This document shows, piece by piece, positions 1-7,948 of a stretch of DNA of 64,000 nucleotides. This stretch comes from Candidatus Desulfofervidaceae bacterium. GTDB lineage: Bacteria > Desulfobacterota > Desulfofervidia > Desulfofervidales > Desulfofervidaceae. The translations under genes and the position numbers were made by a program. How positions within the stretch are numbered: position 1 is the first letter of the stretch; every line of letters starts with the position of its first letter. Location: contig JALWFG010000005.1 in NCBI GenBank assembly GCA_027038965.1, positions 332,760-396,759 of the forward strand, given 5' to 3'. The notes under the pieces are model-generated. The model was not told where the DNA came from and searched no databases. It saw only the letters and a list, made by a program, of their open reading frames with translations.

Positions 1-2
1 AT

Positions 3-1076
3 GCCGCTGGAATTGAACCTTATAAACATTTGCATGTCCATGGCTATTGGAATGTTAGAGAACAAAAGATGTCAAAATCTCTAGGCAATGTAGTATCTCC
101 GCTTGAGATGGCTGGAAAATACGGCAATGATGCCTTCCGCTACTTTCTCTTAAGAGAAATGCCTTTTGGCCTGGATGCCAACTTTAGTGAAGAAGCCTTT
201 ATAGAACGTTACAATGCTGACTTGGCCAATGATTTAGGAAATCTGGTAAACCGCAGTCTTACCATGGTCTTAAAATTTAACCAAGGTATAATCCCCGAAC
301 CAGGGCAAGAAACAGAACTTGAAGTTAAACTCAAGGGTCAGGCTCAGGCAACCGTTCAGACATATATAGACAACATGAAATCATTCGTCTTTCATAAGGC
401 CCTTGCTTCCATTTGGGAATTTATTAATGTCTTAAATAAATATATTGATATCTCTGCTCCCTGGGTATTGGCCAAAGAAGGCAATTTAGATAGGATTCAC
501 ACTGTGCTTTATTGCCTCATGGAGGGATTAAGATTAGTAGGCTTTTTATTGGCCCCGATCATGCCAGAAGCAAGTGCCAAAATTGAAAATTTCTTGGGTA
601 TTGATAAAAAAACCAGTTGGGAAGAAGGCATCAAATGGGGGAAATTAAGGCCTTATGGCAAGGTTGCTAAGCCTGTCCCCCTTTTTCCACGCCAGCAGCG
701 GCTTAAGCCAGCCACTCCAAAAACACCAGAAAAATCTAAAAAGGCCGAAAAAAATTTAATCAGCATTGATGATTTTTCAAAAGTGGACATTAGGGTAGCC
801 CAGATAATCAAGGCCGAAAGGATTCAAGGGGCAGACAAATTGCTCAAATTGACTGTGGATTTGGGCGAGGAAGAGCGCACCTTGGTAGCAGGTATTGCCA
901 AGGCATATCAACCTGAAGAATTGGTTGGGAAAAGGGTGTTGGTGGTAGCCAATTTGAAACCTGCTAAAATTAGAGGAATTGTCTCTCAAGGCATGGTGCT
1001 GGCGGCCTCAAAGGGGAACAGAATGGTACTCACCACAGTGGATGGTGAGATTGGATTGGGGGCTAAGGTAAAATAA
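3..1076 (+). CDS. metG: Methionyl-tRNA synthetase, C-terminal part (5'-truncated by window)
   Basis: Charges tRNA-Met with methionine in the cytoplasm. The reading frame is open to the window edge (first full codon at 3), so the Rossmann catalytic half with the HIGH motif is missing. Visible are the KMSKS catalytic loop (MSKSLGN, about codon 24), the anticodon-binding helical domain, and a C-terminal EMAPII/OB-fold tRNA-binding domain over about the last 105 residues (from SIDDFSKVDIRVAQI). The appended EMAPII domain is found in many bacterial MetG proteins and mediates dimerisation and tRNA binding. A Lys/Pro-rich linker joins the two parts. The next gene starts 9 nt downstream, so they are probably cotranscribed. 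Confidence 0.95.
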   Translation, partial: AAGIEPYKHLHVHGYWNVREQKMSKSLGNVVSPLEMAGKYGNDAFRYFLLREMPFGLDANFSEEAFIERYNADLANDLGNLVNRSLTMVLKFNQGIIPEPGQETELEVKLKGQAQATVQTYIDNMKSFVFHKALASIWEFINVLNKYIDISAPWVLAKEGNLDRIHTVLYCLMEGLRLVGFLLAPIMPEASAKIENFLGIDKKTSWEEGIKWGKLRPYGKVAKPVPLFPRQQRLKPATPKTPEKSKKAEKNLISIDDFSKVDIRVAQIIKAERIQGADKLLKLTVDLGEEERTLVAGIAKAYQPEELVGKRVLVVANLKPAKIRGIVSQGMVLAASKGNRMVLTTVDGEIGLGAKVK

Positions 1077-1085
1077 GGAGTGAGT

Positions 1086-2003
1086 ATGAAAAGGATTCTT
1101 TTGATTATCCTGATACTTCTTTTTTCTATGTCTGTAAATGCCAAGGTCATTGACCGGATTGTGGCCATTGTGAATGATGATGTGATTACCCTCTCTGAAT
1201 TAAACGAAATGACCAGATATCTCACCCATCAGAATAATGTCTCCTTGGAAGTAAAAAGAAAGGTCTTGGATGATCTAATCAATTCCCGACTGGCCCTTCA
1301 ACAGGCCGAAAAGATGGGTATTAAGGTAGAAGATAAGGAAATAGAAGCCACCATTAAGGGTATGTTACAGCAAAATGGAATGACTTTAGAAGATTTAAAA
1401 AAGGATTTATCCCAGAATGGAATTTCTTTCCCTGAGTATAAAAAGTGGCTTAAGGAACAAATTGTAAAATCAAAACTTCTGGCCCTTGAAGTTCAAGGCA
1501 AAGTAACTGTTACAGATGAGGAAATAAAGCAATACTACCAATCCTACAAAGATAAATATAAGGGGTTTACAAAGTATCATCTAAGACATATCTTACTCAT
1601 GGCACCTCAAGGAGACGAAGGAAGTCAGTTGGAAGAATTGAAAAATAAGATATTGGAACTTCTTAAACAAGGCATTCCCTTTTCAGAAGTGGCAAAAAAA
1701 TACTCCCAGGCCCCAACGGCCCCAGAAGGAGGAGATTTAGGCTGGATAAAGGAAAAGGACCTGGCACCAGAGATAAAATCTGCCCTAAAAGATTTAAAGC
1801 CCGGGCAATTTAGTGCCTGGATAAACACCGAAGCCGGTTATCAGATCATTCAGCTAGTAGAGAAAAAACACACACCGGACAAATCCTTGTCAGCAGTAAA
1901 GGACGAAATCTATCAAGTTCTTTATAAAAAGAAAATGGAGCAACGATATAAAAACTGGCTCCAACAGCTTCGTAAACAGGCCTACATTCAAATTTTGTTG
2001 TAA
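1086..2003 (+). CDS. SurA-like periplasmic peptidyl-prolyl isomerase/chaperone
   Basis: About 305 residues. It starts with a signal peptide (MKRILLIILILLFSMSVNA, then KVIDRIVAIVND), followed by a SurA N-terminal chaperone domain (about 25-150) and one parvulin (PPIC) domain (about 165-255; HLRHILL, GDLGWIKE and GYQIIQL blocks). Escherichia coli SurA has two parvulin domains; this one has a single domain, as in many PrsA/SurA relatives. The likely role is folding of exported or outer-membrane proteins in the periplasm. A GTG two codons upstream (1080) would extend it, but AAGGAG at 1075-1080 sits 5 nt before ATG 1086, so I chose ATG. The symbol is left blank because SurA versus other parvulins is not settled. 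Confidence 0.88.
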   Translation: MKRILLIILILLFSMSVNAKVIDRIVAIVNDDVITLSELNEMTRYLTHQNNVSLEVKRKVLDDLINSRLALQQAEKMGIKVEDKEIEATIKGMLQQNGMTLEDLKKDLSQNGISFPEYKKWLKEQIVKSKLLALEVQGKVTVTDEEIKQYYQSYKDKYKGFTKYHLRHILLMAPQGDEGSQLEELKNKILELLKQGIPFSEVAKKYSQAPTAPEGGDLGWIKEKDLAPEIKSALKDLKPGQFSAWINTEAGYQIIQLVEKKHTPDKSLSAVKDEIYQVLYKKKMEQRYKNWLQQLRKQAYIQILL

Positions 2004-2012
2004 GGGGGAATT

Positions 2013-2312
2013 ATGTTTATTTTGGCTAACTTTCTTAAGGCATTAGCTACCGTATTGGATGTTGCCCTTAACATTTACATGTGGGTTATTATCATTCGAG
2101 CCTTAATTTCCTGGGTCAATCCCGACCCCTATAATCCTATTGTGAGATTTCTATATAATGTTACTGATCCCGTCCTTTATCGGATACGGCGTTACCTGCC
2201 GGTAGCATTTGGGGGCATTGACCTTTCCCCTATTATAGTCATTTTAATTATCATCTTTTTGAAGCAATTTCTGGTTGCCAGTCTCTATCAATTGGCAATT
2301 AGGTTGTTATAA
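2013..2312 (+). CDS. YggT family membrane protein
   Basis: 99 residues, about the usual size for a one-repeat YggT protein. It has a first TM helix near residues 10-35 and a second near 70-95 (PIIVILIIIFLKQFLVASLY), with the family signature ALISWVNPDPYNPIVRFLYN between them. YggT proteins are inner-membrane proteins of unclear biochemical role, linked in some bacteria to osmotic or cell-division phenotypes. Here the gene sits between a foldase gene and a DUF167 gene. yggT next to DUF167 (yggU) is a common pairing. The stop overlaps the next start (TAATG), which implies translational coupling. Confidence 0.9.
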   Translation: MFILANFLKALATVLDVALNIYMWVIIIRALISWVNPDPYNPIVRFLYNVTDPVLYRIRRYLPVAFGGIDLSPIIVILIIIFLKQFLVASLYQLAIRLL

Positions 2313-2602
2313 TGCCTGCTATAGAACAAAAGAAAAACAACGTAGTCCTGCGAGTTAAAGTACAACCCAAGTCCAAGCAAGAACGGGTTGTAGGGATTGA
2401 AGGAGGCGTGCTCAAAATCAGGGTAAATGCCCCACCAGAAAAGGGGAAGGCCAACGAGGCCTGCATTAAGCTCCTCTCCAAAGTGCTTAAAGTGCCCAAG
2501 GGAAGCATTGAACTCATTCAGGGACAAACGTCAAAAAACAAGGTTTTTTCAATTAGAGACATCACTTCAGAAGAGGTAAAGAAACACTTAGGGGTAATCT
2601 AA
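2312..2602 (+). CDS. DUF167 (YggU) family protein
   Basis: 96 residues, matching the usual small DUF167 size. The family pattern is visible: VKVQPKSKQERVVG near the start, LKIRVNAPPEKGKANEACIK in the middle and SKNKVF near the end. Structures of this family show a small alpha/beta fold; the biochemical function is not established. The ATG overlaps the yggT stop by 1 nt, and ispD begins 2 nt after its stop, so it is embedded in a tightly packed operon running from metG to ispF. Confidence 0.92.
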   Translation: MPAIEQKKNNVVLRVKVQPKSKQERVVGIEGGVLKIRVNAPPEKGKANEACIKLLSKVLKVPKGSIELIQGQTSKNKVFSIRDITSEEVKKHLGVI

Positions 2603-2604
2603 AG

Positions 2605-3258
2605 GTGGTGACCGCAATTGTATTAGCCGCAGGGACAGGCAAACGAATGGGTAGTAAAATTCCCAAACAGTTTTTGCCTCTTAAGGATAAAACCATCTTG
2701 GAGCATACTCTTAAATGTTTTGAAACATGTCGTGAAATAAATGAAATCATCCTTGTAATTCACCCTCAGTGGCTTCAAAAGGGCAAACAGATAGCCAATT
2801 CCTTTCAAAAAGTAACCAAAATAGTGGAAGGAGGAGCAGAAAGACAGGATTCTGTTTGGGCGGGTCTCAAAGAGGTAAGGAGTGACATAGTTCTGGTCCA
2901 CGACGGCGTTAGACCTTTTGTGCCCCAGGATTTAATCCTGAGGGTGATAGAAGGGACTAAAAGATGGGGGGCGGTAGTCCCGGCCTTGGAGGCCAAAGAA
3001 ACGGTGAAGTGGGTGGAAGATAGGCGGATTAAAAAGACACTCCCTCGGGAATTCATCTATTTGGCTCAAACCCCTCAGGGATTTAAGTCCCAGCTTTTAA
3101 AAAACGCCTATAATCAAATTCCCTCAGGAGAAATATTTACCGATGACGCCAGTTTAATAGAACAATTGGGCTACGAAGTCCATATAGTCCCAGGCTATCC
3201 TTTCAATCTTAAAATTACTACGACTGAGGAGCTTGAATGGGCCAAACAAATGGTTTAA
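2605..3258 (+). CDS. ispD: 2-C-methyl-D-erythritol 4-phosphate cytidylyltransferase
   Basis: 217 residues. It transfers CMP to MEP in the methylerythritol phosphate pathway of isoprenoid synthesis. The nucleotide-binding N-terminal motif is clear ([20 protein letters not shown]), followed by [10 protein letters not shown] and the [11 protein letters not shown] catalytic segment, and [12 protein letters not shown] near the end. The start is GTG; GTG GTG at 2605 and 2608 are both possible and AAAGG sits just upstream. Its 3' end overlaps ispF by 22 nt. In many bacteria these two enzymes are fused as IspDF; here they are separate but overlapping genes. Confidence 0.97.
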   Translation: MVTAIVLAAGTGKRMGSKIPKQFLPLKDKTILEHTLKCFETCREINEIILVIHPQWLQKGKQIANSFQKVTKIVEGGAERQDSVWAGLKEVRSDIVLVHDGVRPFVPQDLILRVIEGTKRWGAVVPALEAKETVKWVEDRRIKKTLPREFIYLAQTPQGFKSQLLKNAYNQIPSGEIFTDDASLIEQLGYEVHIVPGYPFNLKITTTEELEWAKQMV

Positions 3259-3734
3259 GAGTGGGCTTTGGATTCGATGTCCATAGATTGATAGAAGGAA
3301 GACCCCTTATCCTTGGAGGAGTAAACATTCCCTTTTCCAAAGGGCTCTTGGGGCACTCTGATGCCGACGTTTTGGTCCATGCCATCATAGACGCCATTAT
3401 TGGGGCTATGGGAGAAGGGGACATTGGGTGTCACTTTCCTGATACCGACCCTCAATACAAAAACATATCCTCTTTAAGGCTTCTGGAACTCGTTTGCCAC
3501 ACAATTATGCTTCCCAGACAAGCAGAGATAATGAACATTGATGCCACGATCATTGCCCAAGCTCCCAAGTTAAACCCTTATTTTACAGAGATGAAGAACC
3601 AAATCGCCAAGGTGCTTCATATTTCCCCTTCAATTATAAACATTAAGGCCAAAACCACTGAAGGCCTAGGCTACATTGGCCATAGTGAGGCCATGGCTGC
3701 CTATGCCGTAGTAGGTGTGGAGATAAAAAAGTGA
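3237..3734 (+). CDS. ispF: 2-C-methyl-D-erythritol 2,4-cyclodiphosphate synthase
   Basis: 165 residues, typical length. It forms MEcPP from CDP-ME-2-phosphate in the MEP pathway, two steps after IspD. The metal-binding motif GFDVHRL is near the N-terminus, with [19 protein letters not shown] (second metal ligand) and the C-terminal signature [23 protein letters not shown] 3237 lies inside ispD but has a GAGGAG ribosome-binding site about 8 nt upstream, which supports this start over the downstream GTG 3261. It is the last gene of the metG-ispF run; ssb has its own promoter-like sequence. Confidence 0.97.
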   Translation: MGQTNGLRVGFGFDVHRLIEGRPLILGGVNIPFSKGLLGHSDADVLVHAIIDAIIGAMGEGDIGCHFPDTDPQYKNISSLRLLELVCHTIMLPRQAEIMNIDATIIAQAPKLNPYFTEMKNQIAKVLHISPSIINIKAKTTEGLGYIGHSEAMAAYAVVGVEIKK

Positions 3735-3769
3735 GAAGGCAGCCAACACGCAGGGATTTATTTTAGACC

Positions 3770-3797
3770 TTGGCAGAAGTCGCAGTTAATATATATA
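3770..3797 (+). promoter_or_regulatory. Probable sigma-70 promoter for ssb
   Basis: TTGGCA (3770-3775), a 16-nt spacer, then TATATA (3792-3797), in the 88-bp gap between ispF and ssb. The -35 matches consensus at 5 of 6 positions and the -10 at 4 of 6. This is motif matching only. Confidence 0.4.
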
Positions 3798-3822
3798 TTC
3801 AAAAACCAACAAGGAGGTTTAA

Positions 3823-4248
3823 ATGGCAGGAAGTGTCAACAAAGTAATTCTGGTGGGCAGGCTTGGAGCTGACCCTGAACTTCGCTACACCCCTAATGGA
3901 ACACCGGTGGCCAATTTTAGAATGGCTACCAGTGATTATCGGAAAGACCCAAACGGAGAAAGGATAGAAAATACCGAATGGCACAGAATCGTCGTCTTCG
4001 GGAAACTGGCTGAATTTTGCGGAAGATATTTGAGCAAAGGCAGACAAATCTACGTGGAAGGAAGACTGCAAACCCGCTCCTGGGAAGACAAAGATGGAAA
4101 AACACGCTGGACAACAGAGATAATTGCCCGAAACATTCAGATACTGGACTCCATCCGAAGCGAAGCCAACAAACCCCAGGCCCCTGATTCAGGTGAAGAG
4201 GTTGTCCCACCAGAAGAAATTCCTATTGATGACGACATCCCATTTTAA
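3823..4248 (+). CDS. ssb: Single-stranded DNA-binding protein
   Basis: 141 residues. It coats ssDNA in replication and repair. The N-terminal OB fold covers about residues 1-110 ([34 protein letters not shown] and [11 protein letters not shown] are all classic), followed by a short flexible linker and the acidic protein-interaction tip IDDDIPF. A near-perfect AAGGAGG ribosome-binding site lies 5 nt before ATG. The stop overlaps the convergent radical SAM gene by 4 nt, leaving no room for a terminator between them. Confidence 0.98.
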   Translation: MAGSVNKVILVGRLGADPELRYTPNGTPVANFRMATSDYRKDPNGERIENTEWHRIVVFGKLAEFCGRYLSKGRQIYVEGRLQTRSWEDKDGKTRWTTEIIARNIQILDSIRSEANKPQAPDSGEEVVPPEEIPIDDDIPF

Positions 4249-5255
4249 AGCCCAACCCCTGCAATGGCTGTCCCGCATTGAGGGCACTTGCCGCCCTCTA
4301 GGCCGTAATACCCAATGGTATAGCCGTATCGGTTGATAAGCAAGCGGTGGCATGTAGGGCAATAGGTATTTTCTCCATCATCTCCAGGGATATTGCCTGT
4401 ATAAACAAACCGCAGCCCCTCTTCCAGCCCAATCTCTCGGGCCCGTCTCACCAGCTCTACACCGGTAGGAGGCAAATGAGTCAAACGATAAGTAGGATAA
4501 AAACGGCTGATATGCCAAGGGATATTGGGGTCCAAAGCATATATCCATTTGGCAATCTCCCTCAGCTCCTGTTCACTATCATTCAAGGTAGGAATCAAAA
4601 GGGTGGTCAGCTCTACCCAGATGCCCATCTTCACCATATTGGTTATGGTCTCAAGCACGGGTTCCAATTTGGCCCCACAAACTTCCCTGTAATATTTATC
4701 TTGAAACGACTTCAGATCCACATTGGCCGCGTGAAGGAAAGGGGAAATGGTCTCCAGGGCCTCTTGGCTCATATACCCATTGGTCACAAACACATTTTTC
4801 AAGCCCTTTGAAACCGCCAGTCTGGCAGTATCATAGGCCAGTTCAAAAAAGATGGTAGGTTCTGTATAAGTGTAGGCAATTGATTTGGCACCGGCCGCTA
4901 TGGCCTCAGAGACAATCTCTTCGGGCGTGGTCTCCATGCCAACAATGCGACCTTCTTCCCTAGGCATTTGGGAAATATCGGCATTCTGGCAAAACAGACA
5001 CCGAAAATTGCAACCCACCGTAGCCACAGAAAACGAAAGGCTACCAGGCAAAAAGTGGTAAAGAGGCTTTTTTTCAATGGGGTCATTATGCTTGGCAATT
5101 ACCTTCCCATAAACAAGAGAATACAATGTTCCCTCTTTATTAATCCTCACTCCACAAATACCCTGTTTACCCTCCCTAATAATGCAGCGGTGATGGCATA
5201 AATTACATCTAACCTTTTTATCCGCTAATTTCTGGCATAACATGGCCTCTTTCAT
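4245..5255 (-). CDS. amrS: AmrS-type radical SAM enzyme (AmmeMemoRadiSam family)
   Basis: About 336 residues. The radical SAM cluster motif CxxxCxxC is visible as CNFRCLFC (about residue 80). Two further cysteine groups flank it: CNLCHHRC...CGV near the N-terminus and CPTCHRLL...CPQC at the C-terminus. This arrangement is that of pyruvate-formate-lyase-activase-like proteins called the AmmeMemoRadiSam radical SAM protein. The usual AMMECR1 and Memo partners are not adjacent. A GTG at 5261 would be only 2 nt from GGAGG, so ATG 5255 (8-nt spacing) is the better start. The substrate is not known with certainty. The gene is convergent with ssb. Confidence 0.88.
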   Translation of the reverse strand: MKEAMLCQKLADKKVRCNLCHHRCIIREGKQGICGVRINKEGTLYSLVYGKVIAKHNDPIEKKPLYHFLPGSLSFSVATVGCNFRCLFCQNADISQMPREEGRIVGMETTPEEIVSEAIAAGAKSIAYTYTEPTIFFELAYDTARLAVSKGLKNVFVTNGYMSQEALETISPFLHAANVDLKSFQDKYYREVCGAKLEPVLETITNMVKMGIWVELTTLLIPTLNDSEQELREIAKWIYALDPNIPWHISRFYPTYRLTHLPPTGVELVRRAREIGLEEGLRFVYTGNIPGDDGENTYCPTCHRLLINRYGYTIGYYGLEGGKCPQCGTAIAGVGL

Positions 5256-5683
5256 TTTCACTACCTCCTATTTATTTATCTAACACAATCTTGGCAGCGA
5301 TGTCAAAGTTTAACCCAATTAGGACTAAGAGAGTAAAAAGGCCTGAAGTAGAACAAGCCTACATTTTGGGATAAAAAACTTGCATTTATTTGAACAAAAT
5401 GCTATATAAAAAATATAGCTCTTTTGAAAATCGGGTTTGGGAACAACCGGCGAGCCTAGCAGGGTTGGAGGCAACAGTTTAGAACAATTCTAAAATGCGG
5501 AGACCTAGGCCCTTAACGTAAGTGCCCAAAAAATCATGGCGGTTCCCGCATATAAATTTAGTTGCTTTTTAGGCAATTTGCAATTTTTAACAAAAATGTA
5601 AAGTGCAAAAATGAGAGGTTAAAGAGGAGGTCTCCGAAAATGGCCTTCCAACTGCCCAAAAAATCAAAATAAAAGAGGGGTGC
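5256..5683. other. Non-coding CRISPR leader region
   Basis: About 430 bp without a credible gene between amrS and the first CRISPR repeat. It is A+T-rich and contains a 14-bp direct repeat TGCCCAAAAAATCA (5523-5536 and 5653-5666, the second copy 17 bp before repeat 1), two palindromes (CTATAT-AAAAA-ATATAG at 5402-5418 and TTAGAA-CAA-TTCTAA near 5480), and AAAAGGCCTGAAGT (5336-5349), which recurs just after the array. Its position at the 5' side of the repeats, judged by the ATTGCGAC repeat end, fits a leader. Confidence 0.6.
5380..5408 (+). promoter_or_regulatory. Candidate promoter in CRISPR leader
   Basis: TTGCAT (5380-5385), a 17-nt spacer, TATATA (5403-5408). It points into the array. 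The -35 match is weak (3 of 6), so this is only a candidate for the pre-crRNA start. Confidence 0.22.
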
Positions 5684-6786
5684 GTTAGAAACATTGACCC
5701 GACTTGAGGGGATTGCGACCAAATGAGGAAGTAAAGCCCTAAACAAATAAATAAATTACGTTAGAAACATTGACCCGACTTGAGGGGATTGCGACCTTGA
5801 GAACATTTCTTAGATGCAAGTTCTTGCAATTTATCATAATCAGTTAGAAACATTGACCCGACTTGAGGGGATTGCGACACTCCCCTGGCCACACCCGATG
5901 GCCGCAATGAGGACAGGTAACGTTAGAAACATTGACCCGACTTGAGGGGATTGCGACCAGGGACCCTCGGGGCTTCACAGGGCCTCTCCTCACCACCCTT
6001 GGCGTTAGAAACATTGACCCGACTTGAGGGGATTGCGACGTCGCATATTACCCTCCTTTTAGCCCTCAGGCCGAGTTAGAAACATTGACCCGACTTGAGG
6101 GGATTGCGACTTGATTAGTAATGTAAAATTCCAATTTCGCTTTCCGTTAGAAACATTGACCCGACTTGAGGGGATTGCGACGAGGTGATGACCACACAAC
6201 TCTTCGCCTCTCCTTTTTCGTTAGAAACATTGACCCGACTTGAGGGGATTGCGACCTTCTGAGGGTGCAAGGGAATATTCCTTGTCCCTGACTTTTAGTT
6301 AGAAACATTGACCCGACTTGAGGGGATTGCGACATTCGTGCTTATCTTTTTCTTAATTTCTTCAAGCTTTTCTATAGTTAGAAACATTGACCCGACTTGA
6401 GGGGATTGCGACCTTTACTTGGCCTCTGTCAAGGCCTTTTTAAATTTTTATTTAGTTAGAAACATTGACCCGACTTGAGGGGATTGCGACGAATAATGTC
6501 CGCCCAAACTTACAAAAGATTTCTGTTAGAAACATTGACCCGACTTGAGGGGATTGCGACTCTATCATTTTCCTTTTGAAGAGCCTTAATAAATTTTTTG
6601 AGTTAGAAACATTGACCCGACTTGAGGGGATTGCGACCATATCGTATAGTTCGCCTACTTCCCGTTCGTACCACTGTTAGAAACATTGACCCGACTTGAG
6701 GGGATTGCGACTGTTACTCAAGACCTAACACTTTCCGCGCTTCCTCAAGAGTTAGAAACATTGACCCGACTTGAGGGGATTGCGAC
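5684..6786 (+). CRISPR. CRISPR array, 15 repeats of 36 bp, 14 spacers
   Basis: Fifteen apparently identical 36-bp repeats start at 5684, 5760, 5843, 5922, 6004, 6075, 6146, 6220, 6298, 6377, 6455, 6525, 6602, 6676 and 6751. Each begins GTTAGAAACATTGACC and ends GAGGGGATTGCGAC. Spacers range from 34 to 47 bp and all differ. The 3' end GGGATTGCGAC resembles the GGGATTGAAAC end of many type I/III repeats. This predicts a crRNA 5' tag ATTGCGAC, + strand transcription and the leader on the left; orientation is inferred from that similarity only. No cas gene occurs in this window, so Cas proteins must be encoded elsewhere. The absence of degenerate repeats at either end suggests an intact array. 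Confidence 0.99.
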
Positions 6787-6984
6787 GGCAGGCCTAAAAG
6801 GCCTGAAGTGAGTTAGTGACTAGTGAATTAGTGAGTTAGAAAAAAAGCCACATAAGGCCAGCCTGCCTTTTGCCTTTAGTCTTTAGTCTTTAGCCCTTTG
6901 TGCCTTTCGCCTTTGGTGCTTAATTATTAAGTTTTAAGTGTCAAGGGGAGTTTTTTATTCAACCACCAACTATTCAACCATCAA
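6787..6984. repeat. Simple-sequence and hairpin-rich spacer after CRISPR array
   Basis: About 200 bp without a gene. Directly after the last repeat is a 7-bp hairpin CAGGCCT-AAA-AGGCCTG (6789-6805). Then come short tandem-like runs: GAGTTAGTGACTAGTGAATT (from about 6810), CTTTAGTCTTTAGTCTTTAG (from about 6874), and an imperfect 15-bp duplication around 6961-6987 (reverse strand TTGATGGTTGAATAG, TTGGTGGTTGAATAA). GGCAGGC (6787-6793) can also pair with GCCTGCC (6861-6867), followed by TTTT, a possible array terminator. Confidence 0.6.
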
Positions 6985-7938
6985 TTAAAATAAATGGCAG
7001 GCAATGAGGTGTCCTCCGGTTATTTGCTTTAAGGCGGGTTTTTCTTGGCTACAAACTCTTTTTTTATAGGGACACCGAGTTTGATAAGGGCATCCCGGCG
7101 GGAGTTTAAGGGGATTAGGGGGCTCTCCAAGGACCGGGGATAGGGGCTTTTTCCCAAAAGAGGGAATGGCCTTTAAAAGGCATTCTGTATAGGGATGGTG
7201 GTTTGTCTGGAAATGCCTTCTTGCCATGATTTCTACCAACTGTCCCATATACATTACGCCGATACGGTCAGCAATATGGGCTACAAGACTTAAATCGTGA
7301 GAGATAAAGAGATAGGTGATGTTTCTAGACTTTTGAATGTCAAGCAGAAGATTAACAATCTGGGCCTGGACGGAGACATCTAGGGCAGAGGTAGGCTCAT
7401 CGGCCACAATAAATTCTGGTTCTAGAATAAGGGCCCGGGCAATGGTTACCCTCTGTCGTTGTCCGCCTGAGAGTTCATGAGGGTAACGTTTTTTGAAATG
7501 GGCGGGAAGGCCTACTTCCTGCAATATGCGGGTGATTTTCCGTTGGCGTAATCGTTTTCCCCTAAAGAGATTGTGAACAACCAGAGGTTCTTCCAGAATT
7601 TGCTCTACCGTTTGCCTGGGGTTTAAAGAGGCCAGAGGGTCTTGAAAGATGGGTTGACATCGCCTCCGCCACGCCTTGAGCTCTCGGGAAGAAAGTTTAG
7701 TAATATCCTGGCCTTTCCACTTAATTTCTCCCTGATCAGGAGTTTCTAGCAGAAGGATTAGTTTCCCCAAGGTTGATTTGCCACAACCACTTTCTCCTAC
7801 CAAACCAAAAAGTTCCCCTTGCCTGAGGGTTAAACTAAAGTTGACCACTGCTGGCAAGGGACGTTTTTTTAACTCAAAGGGATGCCTTTTCACAAGGTAG
7901 AACTTGGTCAAATTTTTGACTTCCAGAATGTTTTTCAA
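6985..7938 (-). CDS. Oligopeptide/dipeptide ABC transporter ATPase, DppF/OppF type
   Basis: About 317 residues. It is a cytoplasmic ATPase subunit for peptide import. Walker A is GLVGESGCGKSTLGK, the ABC signature LSGGQRQRVTIARALIL, and Walker B FIVADEPTSALD. The C-terminal oligo_HPY region contains the four-cysteine pattern (CPYQTRCPYKKRVC...C) typical of Dpp/Opp ATPases that bind an Fe-S cluster. An in-frame ATG (7956) lies inside the upstream gene, but AAGGAG sits 6 nt before TTG 7938, giving the start MKNILEVKNLTKFY, so I chose TTG. It is the last gene of a tldD-oppD-oppF run; no permease or binding protein gene is nearby. Confidence 0.93.
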   Translation of the reverse strand: MKNILEVKNLTKFYLVKRHPFELKKRPLPAVVNFSLTLRQGELFGLVGESGCGKSTLGKLILLLETPDQGEIKWKGQDITKLSSRELKAWRRRCQPIFQDPLASLNPRQTVEQILEEPLVVHNLFRGKRLRQRKITRILQEVGLPAHFKKRYPHELSGGQRQRVTIARALILEPEFIVADEPTSALDVSVQAQIVNLLLDIQKSRNITYLFISHDLSLVAHIADRIGVMYMGQLVEIMARRHFQTNHHPYTECLLKAIPSFGKKPLSPVLGEPPNPLKLPPGCPYQTRCPYKKRVCSQEKPALKQITGGHLIACHLF

Positions 7939-7948
7939 GTGTAGCTCC

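Noticed and set aside
4347..4811. 154-codon + strand frame opposite amrS
   Set aside because: Antisense shadow of a well-supported radical SAM gene; sequence has no recognisable domain.
5558..5746. 62-codon minus-strand frame across the leader and first repeat
   Set aside because: Runs into the CRISPR repeat and has no family resemblance or convincing start.
6147..6640. Open frames on the minus strand within the CRISPR array (6147-6335, 6452-6640)
   Set aside because: They are translations of the identical repeats (SQSPQVGSMFLT) and spacers; no ribosome-binding sites.
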